DNA of 5,857 nt, taken from Acidobacteriota bacterium (GTDB lineage: Bacteria; Acidobacteriota; Thermoanaerobaculia; Multivoradales; JAHEKO01). The stretch is from assembly GCA_006227875.1 (NCBI GenBank), contig SBFI01000356.1, positions 1 through 5,857 of the forward strand. Reading direction: 5' to 3'. The notes under the pieces were generated by a model. The model saw only the letters and a program-made list of their open reading frames with translations, had not been told where the DNA came from and did no database searches. How positions within the stretch are numbered: the stretch's first letter is position 1; the number at the start of each line of letters is the position of its first letter. This document shows positions 1 through 5,455 of the stretch, piece after piece. Both the position numbers and the translations under genes were made by a program.

Positions 1-150
1 GAGGTCACCCGCACACGGATCTATCTCGAGACCCTTGGCGAGGTTCTGCCGGAGGTAGGCAGCAAGATCGTCGTGGGCAGTGATCTCGAGGGAATACTGC
101 CGCTTCTCAATCTGACCGAGAGCCGGCCCGGCGGCGGAGGTGACGAATGA
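1..150 (+). CDS. hflK: HflK C-terminal end (partial, 5' cut by window)
   Basis: Only the last 49 residues are present, beginning EVTRTRIYLETLGEVLPEV and ending in an Asn/Leu/Gly-rich tail before TGA at 148-150. The VTR.R.YLET segment followed by a hydrophobic KIVV strand matches the end of the SPFH (band 7) domain of HflK, where the family has V-T-R-x-R-x-Y-L-E-T. HflK is a membrane-anchored protein that assembles with HflC into a large periplasmic-facing cage around the FtsH protease and moderates its access to membrane substrates. The immediate downstream gene is hflC, which supports the call strongly. The reading frame overlaps the hflC start as ATGA. The short glycine-rich tail is coded over the hflC ribosome binding site, so some of its composition may be imposed by that signal. 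Confidence 0.88.
   Translation, partial: EVTRTRIYLETLGEVLPEVGSKIVVGSDLEGILPLLNLTESRPGGGGDE
136..143 (+). promoter_or_regulatory. Strong Shine-Dalgarno site of hflC inside hflK
   Basis: GGAGGTGA is complementary to the anti-Shine-Dalgarno sequence over its full length and lies 6 nt (from GGAGG) before the ATG at 147. It sits in the last codons of hflK and fixes the hflC start; together with the ATGA stop/start overlap it suggests translational coupling. Confidence 0.85.
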
Positions 151-1082
151 TCCGCGGGCTGGTCATCGGCGCCATGGTTCTGGTCCTGCTGGTCCTGTCG
201 GGGGCGTTCTATATCGTCAACGAGTGGGAGCAGGTCATCGTCACCCAGTTCGGTAAACCGGTGGGGGACCCCATCAGAACACCGGGGCTCAAAGTCAAAG
301 TCCCGTTTATCCAGAAGCTTCACCGCTTTGACAAGCGGTTTCTCGAATGGGAGGGGAAGGTCGCGGAGCTGCCGACCAAGGACAAGGTGTTCATTCTGGT
401 CGACACCTATGCCCGCTGGCAGATCAGCGACCCGTTGCAGTTCTTCCGCCGTCTGCGCAACGAGTTGGGCGCGCAATCCCGTCTGGATGACATTCTCGAC
501 GGCGAGACCCGCAACGCCATCGCCAAGCACAATCTCCTCGAGGTGATCCGCTCGACAAACCGGACACCCGTACAGGAGGAGCTGACCACCGAGCTCATGG
601 ACGAGCTGGTACCGATCGATATGGGTCGGCCGGAGATCCGTGAGCAAATCCTGGCCGCCGCCCAGGCGCGCACCGCCGACTTGGGCCTCGAGGTCCTGGA
701 CATTCAGTTCAAGCGCATCAACTATGGTGAGCAGGTGCTGAATGACGTCTACAACCGCATGATCTCGGAGCGCGTTCGAATATCCGACCGCTTCCGCTCC
801 GAGGGACAGGGCGAGAGAGCCGACATTCTGGGTCAGATGGAGCGTGAGCTCCAGCGGATCCAGTCCGAGGCCTATCGCGAGGCGGAAGAGATCCGGGGCC
901 GCGCCGATGCCGAAGCCGCCGACATCTACGCCCGGGCATACGACCAATCCCCCGACTCCCGTCGCTTCTACGAGTTCACCAAGAGCATGGCGACTCTGAA
1001 GCAGACGATCGACGACGGGACCTGGCTCCTCCTCACCACCGACGGGGACTTCTTCCGGTACCTCGAGAGCAGTGACCAGTAG
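147..1082 (+). CDS. hflC: Protease modulator HflC (SPFH/band 7 protein)
   Basis: This 311-residue protein forms the HflK-HflC complex that encloses and modulates the membrane AAA protease FtsH. One N-terminal membrane anchor is seen at residues 3-23 (VIGAMVLVLLVLSGAFYIV). It is followed by the SPFH1 strand region (NEWEQVIVTQFGKPVG, then PGLKVKVPFIQKLHRFDKR). An SPFH2 section includes V.DTYARWQISDP. A charged helical stretch around 207-265 (RFRSEGQGERADILGQMERE, AEEIRGRADAEAADIYARAY) is expected to form the coiled coil of the cage wall. The C-terminus ends DGDFFRYLESSDQ, the typical HflC ending (D-S/G-D-F-F-R-Y). It is somewhat shorter than the E. coli protein (about 334 residues), apparently lacking an insertion in the SPFH2 region. 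The start is set by GGAGGTGA and the ATGA overlap with hflK. Confidence 0.95.
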   Translation: MIRGLVIGAMVLVLLVLSGAFYIVNEWEQVIVTQFGKPVGDPIRTPGLKVKVPFIQKLHRFDKRFLEWEGKVAELPTKDKVFILVDTYARWQISDPLQFFRRLRNELGAQSRLDDILDGETRNAIAKHNLLEVIRSTNRTPVQEELTTELMDELVPIDMGRPEIREQILAAAQARTADLGLEVLDIQFKRINYGEQVLNDVYNRMISERVRISDRFRSEGQGERADILGQMERELQRIQSEAYREAEEIRGRADAEAADIYARAYDQSPDSRRFYEFTKSMATLKQTIDDGTWLLLTTDGDFFRYLESSDQ

Positions 1083-2571
1083 AGCAGAAACCAACCGACA
1101 GGGCTTGCGCCGAGACGCCACCGCACCTGGTTCCCGCAGGGGTTGGTGGTTGCTGGGCGCACTTGTCGCTCTTGTGCTCTGTGGACCGGCGCTGTCGGCG
1201 TCCTCTCTCCGCGACGACCTGGAGAGGGAGGTCAGGTCGGGTCTCAAGGTGTCAACCGCCCTGGGTGTCCATGTGGTCGACCTGTCGAGCGGCGAGACCG
1301 TCTACGAGTTCCAGGCCGACCGATCGCGGATCATCGCCTCCAATGCCAAGCTGGTTACCACCGCGGCCGCCTTCGACATTCTGGGCCCCGGGTACTTTTT
1401 CGAGACCAAGGTGATGATGCGGGGTCGGCGCCGCGGTGGTGTGCTGGAAGGGGATCTGGCCGTGGTCGGCGGGGGAGACCCCAACATCTCCGGACGACAC
1501 TACGGTGGGGACTCCCTGGCCATCTTCCACAATTGGGCGGAGAAGCTCGAGGCCCTGGGGATACGTGAGATCGAGGGCAACGTCTACCTTGTTCACGGGC
1601 TCTTCGAGCCACCCCAGGTTCACCCGGATTGGCCACGCGACCAGCTGACAAAGTGGTACGAGGCCCCGGTGGAGGCGCTGTCCTTCAGTGACAATTGTGT
1701 TCTGGTGCGGGTGTGGCCGGGTGGCAAACCCGGACAGCCGGCCAACATCCAGACGCTGCCCGAGCTACCCCTGTTCGAGGTGCGGAATCTGGCCAAGACC
1801 ATCGGTTCCGCCAAGCGGCACTGGGTCGCCGTCAGCCGAGCGGGGAGCGAGCAGTTGACGGTGTCCGGCTCGGTCTACCGCCGGGCGGCGCCGGTGGAGT
1901 CCTGGATAGCGGTCTCCGACCCGCTGGCCTACTTCGGTGCGGCACTGAGTCAGGGTTTCACCGAACGGGGCCTGAAGATCCGCGGCGAGGTCCTACCCAC
2001 TCGGAGTCTGCCGGTGGACACCTGGCGCGGCGTAACCGTCCACCGTACCGACCTAGTGACCACTGTCGAAGTGGTCAACAAGCGCAGTCAGAACTTCTAT
2101 GCCGAGAGCCTGCTCAAGGTCTTGGGTGCCGAGCAGTGCGGGGAGGGCAGCTGGGAGGCGGGTAAGCGGGTGGTCGGGGAGTTTCTCGAGCGCATCGGAA
2201 TCACCGCGGACACCTATGAGCTCGCCGACGGCTCGGGGATGAGCCGCAACAATCGCTTCAGCCCCAGGCAGCTGACCCAACTACTCCGCCACATGTACAC
2301 CCACCCACGCGGCCAGGAGTTCATCCTCACCCTGCCCTACAGCGGGGAGACCGACCTCAGCTGGGAGGATCGGTTGGCGGAGCCGCCCTATCGGGGAAAC
2401 ATCTTCGCCAAGACCGGCTCACTCAACGGCGTCTCCACCCTCACCGGCTATGCCAAAGCCCGCTCGGGGAAGGTCTACGCCTTCTCGATTCTCTTCAATC
2501 AGACCAGGTGGAACTGGAAAGCCAAACGCTCCCAGGACGAGATCCTGCGGGCGCTGGTCGACAACGGCTAG
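1072..2571 (+). CDS. dacB: D-alanyl-D-alanine carboxypeptidase/endopeptidase (PBP4, peptidase family S13)
   Basis: This 499-residue low-molecular-mass penicillin-binding protein should trim the terminal D-Ala of peptidoglycan pentapeptides and cut D-Ala-mDAP cross-links in the periplasm. All three penicillin-binding motifs are visible. SxxK is S90-N-A-K93, in the context IIASNAKLVTTAAAF. SxN is S339-Q-N341, in KRSQNFYAESLLK. KTG is K447-T-G449, in AKTGSLNGVSTLTGY. The S13 signature LADGSGMSRNNRFSP is at 384-398. The large stretch between SxxK and SxN is the insertion typical of S13 enzymes. A hydrophobic export segment spans about 25-42, with a likely signal peptidase I site after ALSA (A43). 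The GTG start at 1072 overlaps the last 11 nt of hflC, which suggests coupling; only weak GAGAG lies upstream. An alternative downstream start before the signal segment cannot be excluded, because residues 1-20 are charged and unusually long for a signal peptide. Confidence 0.95.
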   Translation: MTSRAETNRQGLRRDATAPGSRRGWWLLGALVALVLCGPALSASSLRDDLEREVRSGLKVSTALGVHVVDLSSGETVYEFQADRSRIIASNAKLVTTAAAFDILGPGYFFETKVMMRGRRRGGVLEGDLAVVGGGDPNISGRHYGGDSLAIFHNWAEKLEALGIREIEGNVYLVHGLFEPPQVHPDWPRDQLTKWYEAPVEALSFSDNCVLVRVWPGGKPGQPANIQTLPELPLFEVRNLAKTIGSAKRHWVAVSRAGSEQLTVSGSVYRRAAPVESWIAVSDPLAYFGAALSQGFTERGLKIRGEVLPTRSLPVDTWRGVTVHRTDLVTTVEVVNKRSQNFYAESLLKVLGAEQCGEGSWEAGKRVVGEFLERIGITADTYELADGSGMSRNNRFSPRQLTQLLRHMYTHPRGQEFILTLPYSGETDLSWEDRLAEPPYRGNIFAKTGSLNGVSTLTGYAKARSGKVYAFSILFNQTRWNWKAKRSQDEILRALVDNG

Positions 2572-2575
2572 AGGG

Positions 2576-2757
2576 TAGCCCGACCTTCTCACCGCCCTTC
2601 TACTGCAGCGGCGTATCTGCCTGCATCTGCGGCGTTACGCTCGGTCGAGCCTACTCAACGTACTTCGAGTACGCCTTCGCAGGCCCTCCCTCGCAAGCCT
2701 TGCATCTACAGGCAGCTACGCCGCTTCGCTACGAACGGCGGTGAGAAGGTCGAGCTA
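2576..2757. repeat. Large nested intergenic palindrome between convergent genes
   Basis: The sequence between dacB and the convergent acyltransferase gene is one imperfect palindrome centred near 2666. The outermost arms are a perfect 16-bp inverted repeat, CGACCTTCTCACCGCC at 2581-2596 and its reverse complement at 2737-2752. One mismatch and four more paired bases (TAGC/GCTA) extend this to 2576 and 2757. A middle arm of 23 bases, 2608-2630 against 2702-2724, pairs at 19 positions. The centre is CGTACT-TCG-AGTACG at 2659-2673. Short direct repeats also occur: GCGGCGT at 2608 and 2629, and TGCATCT at 2622 and 2701. The right arm contains the TAG stop of the acyltransferase gene. The whole could fold as a very long hairpin in either transcript and so end both genes. 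It resembles GC-rich interspersed intergenic palindromes (REP- or MITE-like) that I recall from Proteobacteria. No clear target-site duplication is seen. Confidence 0.85.
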
Positions 2758-3441
2758 GTTCCTTTCCACGATTTCCAGCTGTTGACGCAGCTTGATGATG
2801 CTGTCGGCCGGGTAGAGCCCGGAGCGGAGATGGACTCCCGGGTAGATTTGTGTCCGACGTCCGACCACCACCCCTGGGTGGAGGACACAATTGCAGCCGG
2901 TCAGAGCCCCATCACCCAGCACCGCACCCAGCTTTCGCCGACCGGTCGCGAGCGACCCCGCGGCCATTGGGATGGACACCTCGGCACCGTCGTGGCGAAA
3001 GTTGGAGAGGATCGTGCCGGCTCCCAGGTTGACATCACATCCGAGAACCGAATCGCCGACATAGTTGAGATGCGGAGCTCTGGCGGTGGGAAAAAGGACA
3101 GCACGCTTGATCTCGGTGTTGGCGCCGACGATACAGCCGTCGCCGATCCAGTTACCACCTCTCAAATAGGCACCCGAGCGGATTTGAACATTGCGACCGA
3201 TAAAGATCGGGCCGGCGATGACGGCGCCGGGCTGGATGCGAGAGCCGGCACCGATGGCGATCCGGTCTCCCATCAGGTGGACGCTCGGGTGGAGGTCGAT
3301 CTCTATGGCGTTGGCAGGGAGCTGTGAGAGCAGATCGTCGAGCCCGTCGCCAAGCAGCGACCAGGGGGCCTGCGAGTCGTAGAAACCCGACAGCGCAGGC
3401 GGCATCTCTTCGAAGAGCGCGGGCAAGGATGTGTCCGGCAT
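2755..3441 (-). CDS. Stand-alone left-handed beta-helix acyltransferase, GlmU C-terminal-like
   Basis: The predicted 228-residue protein is mostly hexapeptide repeats (residues about 47-205: IAIGAGSRIQPGAVIAGPIF, then VVVGRRTQIYPGVHL), which build a trimeric left-handed beta-helix. The central part closely follows the GlmU acetyltransferase pattern: PHLNYVGDSVLGCDVNLGAGT followed by SNFRHDG. Aligned by eye to E. coli GlmU, H124 matches the catalytic His363, and Y127, N138 and N147 match residues around the sugar and acetyl-CoA sites. A short N-terminal region with APWSLL and a hydrophobic helix replaces the pyrophosphorylase domain. The likely role is acetyl transfer to an amino sugar or sugar nucleotide; the substrate is unknown. 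The ATG at 3441 has no Shine-Dalgarno site but lies just after a TATAAT box, suggesting a near-leaderless mRNA. The frame stays open upstream to 3750, antisense to the glycosylase gene, but that part lacks domain character. Confidence 0.82.
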   Translation of the reverse strand: MPDTSLPALFEEMPPALSGFYDSQAPWSLLGDGLDDLLSQLPANAIEIDLHPSVHLMGDRIAIGAGSRIQPGAVIAGPIFIGRNVQIRSGAYLRGGNWIGDGCIVGANTEIKRAVLFPTARAPHLNYVGDSVLGCDVNLGAGTILSNFRHDGAEVSIPMAAGSLATGRRKLGAVLGDGALTGCNCVLHPGVVVGRRTQIYPGVHLRSGLYPADSIIKLRQQLEIVERN

Positions 3442-3449
3442 GGCGTGCA

Positions 3450-3458
3450 CGATTATAG
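3450..3458 (-). promoter_or_regulatory. Probable -10 element (TATAAT) of the acyltransferase gene
   Basis: Read on the - strand, CTATAATCG contains a perfect sigma70 -10 hexamer at 3457-3452, in a GC-rich background. The hexamer ends 10 nt before the ATG at 3441, so transcription would begin about 4-5 nt before the start codon. No good -35 hexamer is seen at the usual spacing. The same nine bases precede the DUF4388 gene. An 8-bp palindrome CGTGCACG (3444-3451) lies between box and start codon. Confidence 0.5.
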
Positions 3459-3492
3459 TCCTCGGATAGGCTTGAGCCTGGCTGGAGCCCTG

Positions 3493-4107
3493 ATGGGTCG
3501 GTTTCGCACAATCCCGCAGTCGTTCTATCGGCGGTCGGCCGAGCTGGTGGCGCGCGAGCTGCTCGGCCGCTACCTCGTGCGCGATCTCGACGGCTCCCGT
3601 CTGGTTTTGCGCATCGTCGAGACCGAGGCCTATCTCGGGGCCGAAGATCGGGCCAGCCACGCCTGGGGGGGGCGTCGGACCCGTCGCACGAGCGCTCTCT
3701 TCCGCGCCGGCGGTTTTGCTTACGTCTATCTGGTCTACGGCATGTACCACTGTCTAAATGCCGTCACCGGGAACAAAGCGGATGGGGGAGCCGTTCTGAT
3801 TCGCGCCGGGGAGGCGGTGGAGGGCGATGACTTTATGAAGACCCATCGCTCGCTCACACGGGAGCCACGACCAGGGGATCTGGCCGGTGGCCCGGGCAAA
3901 CTCTGTCAGGCCCTGGCCATCGATGGCGGGATGAACGGCACACCGTTGTTCAGGGGTCCGCTGCGGGTGACGACCGGCCGGGAAGTGGCGGACTCGCGGA
4001 TCAGCATCGGTCCGCGGGTCGGTATCGACTACGCGGGTGAGGCGGCGGCCTGGCCGCTGCGGTTCTGCGAGCTCGACAACGAAGAAGTGTCTCGGCCTCG
4101 ACCTTGA
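3493..4107 (+). CDS. mpg: 3-methyladenine DNA glycosylase (AAG/MPG family)
   Basis: This 204-residue enzyme should excise alkylated purines such as 3-methyladenine, and often hypoxanthine, as the first step of base excision repair. The core IVETEAYLGAEDRASHAWGG, then RRTRRTSALF and YVYLVYGMYHCLNAV, is nearly collinear with human AAG. E45 corresponds to the catalytic Glu125, Y47 to Tyr127, H56 to His136, Y79 to Tyr159, Y82 to the intercalating Tyr162 and N89 to Asn169. GAVLIRAGEAVEG supplies the conserved Arg, and GGPGKLCQALAID and the WPLRF ending complete the fold. The ATG at 3493 is chosen because GGAG lies 5 nt upstream and family similarity begins right after it. A GTG at 3445 in frame would add 16 residues but would overlap the divergent promoter region. 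The gene is divergent from the acyltransferase gene and convergent with the DUF4388 gene, so it appears monocistronic. Confidence 0.93.
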   Translation: MGRFRTIPQSFYRRSAELVARELLGRYLVRDLDGSRLVLRIVETEAYLGAEDRASHAWGGRRTRRTSALFRAGGFAYVYLVYGMYHCLNAVTGNKADGGAVLIRAGEAVEGDDFMKTHRSLTREPRPGDLAGGPGKLCQALAIDGGMNGTPLFRGPLRVTTGREVADSRISIGPRVGIDYAGEAAAWPLRFCELDNEEVSRPRP

Positions 4108-4135
4108 CAGCCCGCAATGGAACCCCCGCGGATCG

Positions 4136-5299
4136 CTATCGAGCCGAAGACTTTTTCTTCTTCTTGCCGAGCTTGATGTACCCGGCCTGCTTGAGCTCCC
4201 AGATGACGATCTGAGCCTCCAAGGGGGACATCGGACTTATCTTGGCTATGCCGTTGAGGTCGTAGGTGCCGTCGACCCGGGTGAGCATGAAACCCGCTTG
4301 CCGGCTGAGGGTGGAGGAGTCCACCTCCTCGATATTGCAGTCGAGCTGAGGAACCGAGGTCATATTCACGCCGTCGTTACGTAGACGCTGTGTGATCATG
4401 TCTTCGGTGGAGGCAATCGACTGCTTGAGCTGACGGTTGTTCGGCTCCAGGATCGTCGTCGCCTTGATGTAACGGAGCGCCTGCTCGAGCTTGCCCTCGG
4501 CGACGTGCTTGCGCGCTGCCTTGAGCAGAGCCCGGGCATCCACCGAGTCGGCGCTGGCCGGAGCGGGGTCGGCCGGCTCCTCCGAGTTGCCCATCATCCG
4601 CGGCCGGATCATCTTGATGCGACCTTTTTCTACCTGCTGAAACAGAGCCCTGCTGGCCTCGAACTCACCCGCGTGAGCCTCGAGGGCGATCTCCTGGATG
4701 GTTCGTTCGTCGTTGACCAGGCCGAGCACCCGTTCGGCAACCTCATCGTTGGCCGGGGCAGCGAGCTCGCCCACGGTGACCGGCACCACTTTGTCCGACG
4801 GGATCTTGTCCTTTATTCGGCGCCACTCGTCGAGACGGGTGTGACCCTCGAGTATCAAAGCGGTCACGTTGGAGAGTGAGAGGGGTACCGCCTGGTAGCC
4901 GGGCAGCTCGTCGTCGACAAAGTTGAAGTCGCCCTCCTGCCAGGTAAAGAGCTCGTAGATGCTCTCCTCGGCCTTGGTACGGAGCATCCGGTTCAAGTTC
5001 TTCTCGCTGATGGCACCGATGGTCACCAGGATCTTGCCGAGCAGCATCTTGTTTTCCTGCTGCATCTCGACGGCCTGGGCCAGGGTGATCTCGTCGATGT
5101 GGCCGTGGTTCACCAGAAAACGGCCCAGATACTCCTTCGGGTCGCTGGCGGCAGAGGAGACGATGCTTCCCTTTTCGAAGTAGATCTTCTTTTCCACTTC
5201 GCCGTTGTCGATGAAGAGGGTGCCCGTCTTCCTCCCCCGGTGGAGCCACTCCAGAAGCTCCGCCAACTCCATCGTTTTCAGGTTTCCGGTGATGCTCAT
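4136..5299 (-). CDS. DUF4388 (PATAN) domain protein with winged-helix-like modules
   Basis: The 387-residue protein has no signal peptide or membrane segment and is likely cytoplasmic. Residues 1 to about 135 form a DUF4388/PATAN domain: MSITGNLKTMELAELLEWLH, then GTLFIDNGEVEKKIYFEKGS, as commonly found in gliding, signalling and response-regulator proteins. Within it, YLGRFLVNHGHID and LLGKILVTIGAISEKNL look like paired MshEN/GspE-N style turns, a fold that in other proteins can bind cyclic di-GMP. Residues about 184-232 and 330-377 share a pattern (VLGLVNDERTIQEIA..LFQQVEKGRIK; MLTRVDGTYDLNGIA..VIWELKQAGYIK) that looks like a repeated winged-helix module. Between them lie a Pro/Ala-rich linker (238-252) and a TPR-like helical pair (253-295). 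The C-terminus is a lysine run, GKKKKKSSAR. Its function is unknown; a regulatory or scaffolding role is inferred. The ATG at 5299 follows a TATAAT box. Confidence 0.85.
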   Translation of the reverse strand: MSITGNLKTMELAELLEWLHRGRKTGTLFIDNGEVEKKIYFEKGSIVSSAASDPKEYLGRFLVNHGHIDEITLAQAVEMQQENKMLLGKILVTIGAISEKNLNRMLRTKAEESIYELFTWQEGDFNFVDDELPGYQAVPLSLSNVTALILEGHTRLDEWRRIKDKIPSDKVVPVTVGELAAPANDEVAERVLGLVNDERTIQEIALEAHAGEFEASRALFQQVEKGRIKMIRPRMMGNSEEPADPAPASADSVDARALLKAARKHVAEGKLEQALRYIKATTILEPNNRQLKQSIASTEDMITQRLRNDGVNMTSVPQLDCNIEEVDSSTLSRQAGFMLTRVDGTYDLNGIAKISPMSPLEAQIVIWELKQAGYIKLGKKKKKSSAR

Positions 5300-5316
5300 C
5301 CAGCCTGTCCGATAAG

Positions 5317-5347
5317 CGATTATAGCGGCGGCCTACGAGCCCCAAGT
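5317..5347 (-). promoter_or_regulatory. Probable promoter of the DUF4388 gene
   Basis: On the - strand a perfect TATAAT (5324-5319) lies 19 nt before the ATG at 5299, inside the same CTATAATCG string found before the acyltransferase gene. A weak -35 candidate, ACTTGG (5347-5342), sits 17 nt upstream. The untranslated leader would be about 12-13 nt, with only a weak AGG as a ribosome binding site. A separate promoter here implies that the gene is not simply co-transcribed with glpX. Confidence 0.5.
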
Positions 5348-5363
5348 GTGGCGGAGACCACAC
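5346..5363. promoter_or_regulatory. Inverted repeat overlapping the -35 region (candidate operator)
   Basis: GTGTGG (5346-5351), a 6-nt spacer and CCACAC (5358-5363) form a perfect 6-bp inverted repeat. It touches the proposed -35 element of the DUF4388 promoter, a usual place for a regulator site. It could equally be a chance hairpin in the glpX 3' transcript. Confidence 0.3.
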
Positions 5364-5383
5364 AAAATAGCCCGGGCATCTCA

Positions 5384-5401
5384 CCGGCCTCGTCGGGCCG
5401 G
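5384..5401 (-). terminator. GC-rich hairpin downstream of glpX (candidate terminator)
   Basis: CCGGCC, a 6-base loop and GGCCGG form a perfect 6-bp stem about 55 nt after the glpX stop codon. On the - strand the stem is followed, after about 16 nt containing GCCCGGGC, by TATTTTG. The weak and distant T run makes intrinsic termination uncertain. The neighbouring GGCCGGCC run (about 5410-5420) offers alternative pairings. Confidence 0.3.
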
Positions 5402-5455
5402 CTGGATGGGCCGGCCGGCCAGCGATCGGTTTTGATCGGGGGTGCCGCGGTCCTG

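Noticed and set aside
1165..1200. Possible lipoprotein signal in dacB around C37 (LVLCGPA)
   Set aside because: The residue before the cysteine is Leu, not Gly/Ala/Ser, so the lipobox rule fails; an ALSA signal peptidase I site follows.
21..1247. Long 408-codon open frame antisense to hflK, hflC and the dacB start
   Set aside because: Its protein shows no domain pattern, and it lies opposite clearly real, conserved genes. Long antisense open frames are expected opposite GC-rich coding DNA with strong third-position bias.
2508..2744. Small + strand open frame across the end of dacB and the palindrome
   Set aside because: It starts inside dacB in another frame and otherwise translates the palindrome; no ribosome binding site or protein family likeness is seen.
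2782..3327. 181-codon + strand frame opposite the acyltransferase gene
   Set aside because: It is the complement of the hexapeptide repeats; the Gly/Ile periodicity clearly belongs to the - strand product.
3442..3750. N-terminal extension of the acyltransferase frame up to 3750
   Set aside because: These 103 codons lie antisense to the conserved N-terminal half of the glycosylase gene, have low-complexity composition and no hexapeptide repeat, and would place the TATAAT box inside the gene.
4120..4175. Possible terminator for the glycosylase gene: CGGATCGCTATCGAGCCG followed by a T-rich run on the + strand
   Set aside because: The stem pairs only a few bases with bulges, and the T-rich run is explained by the Lys codons (AAG/AAA) at the C-terminus of the - strand DUF4388 gene.
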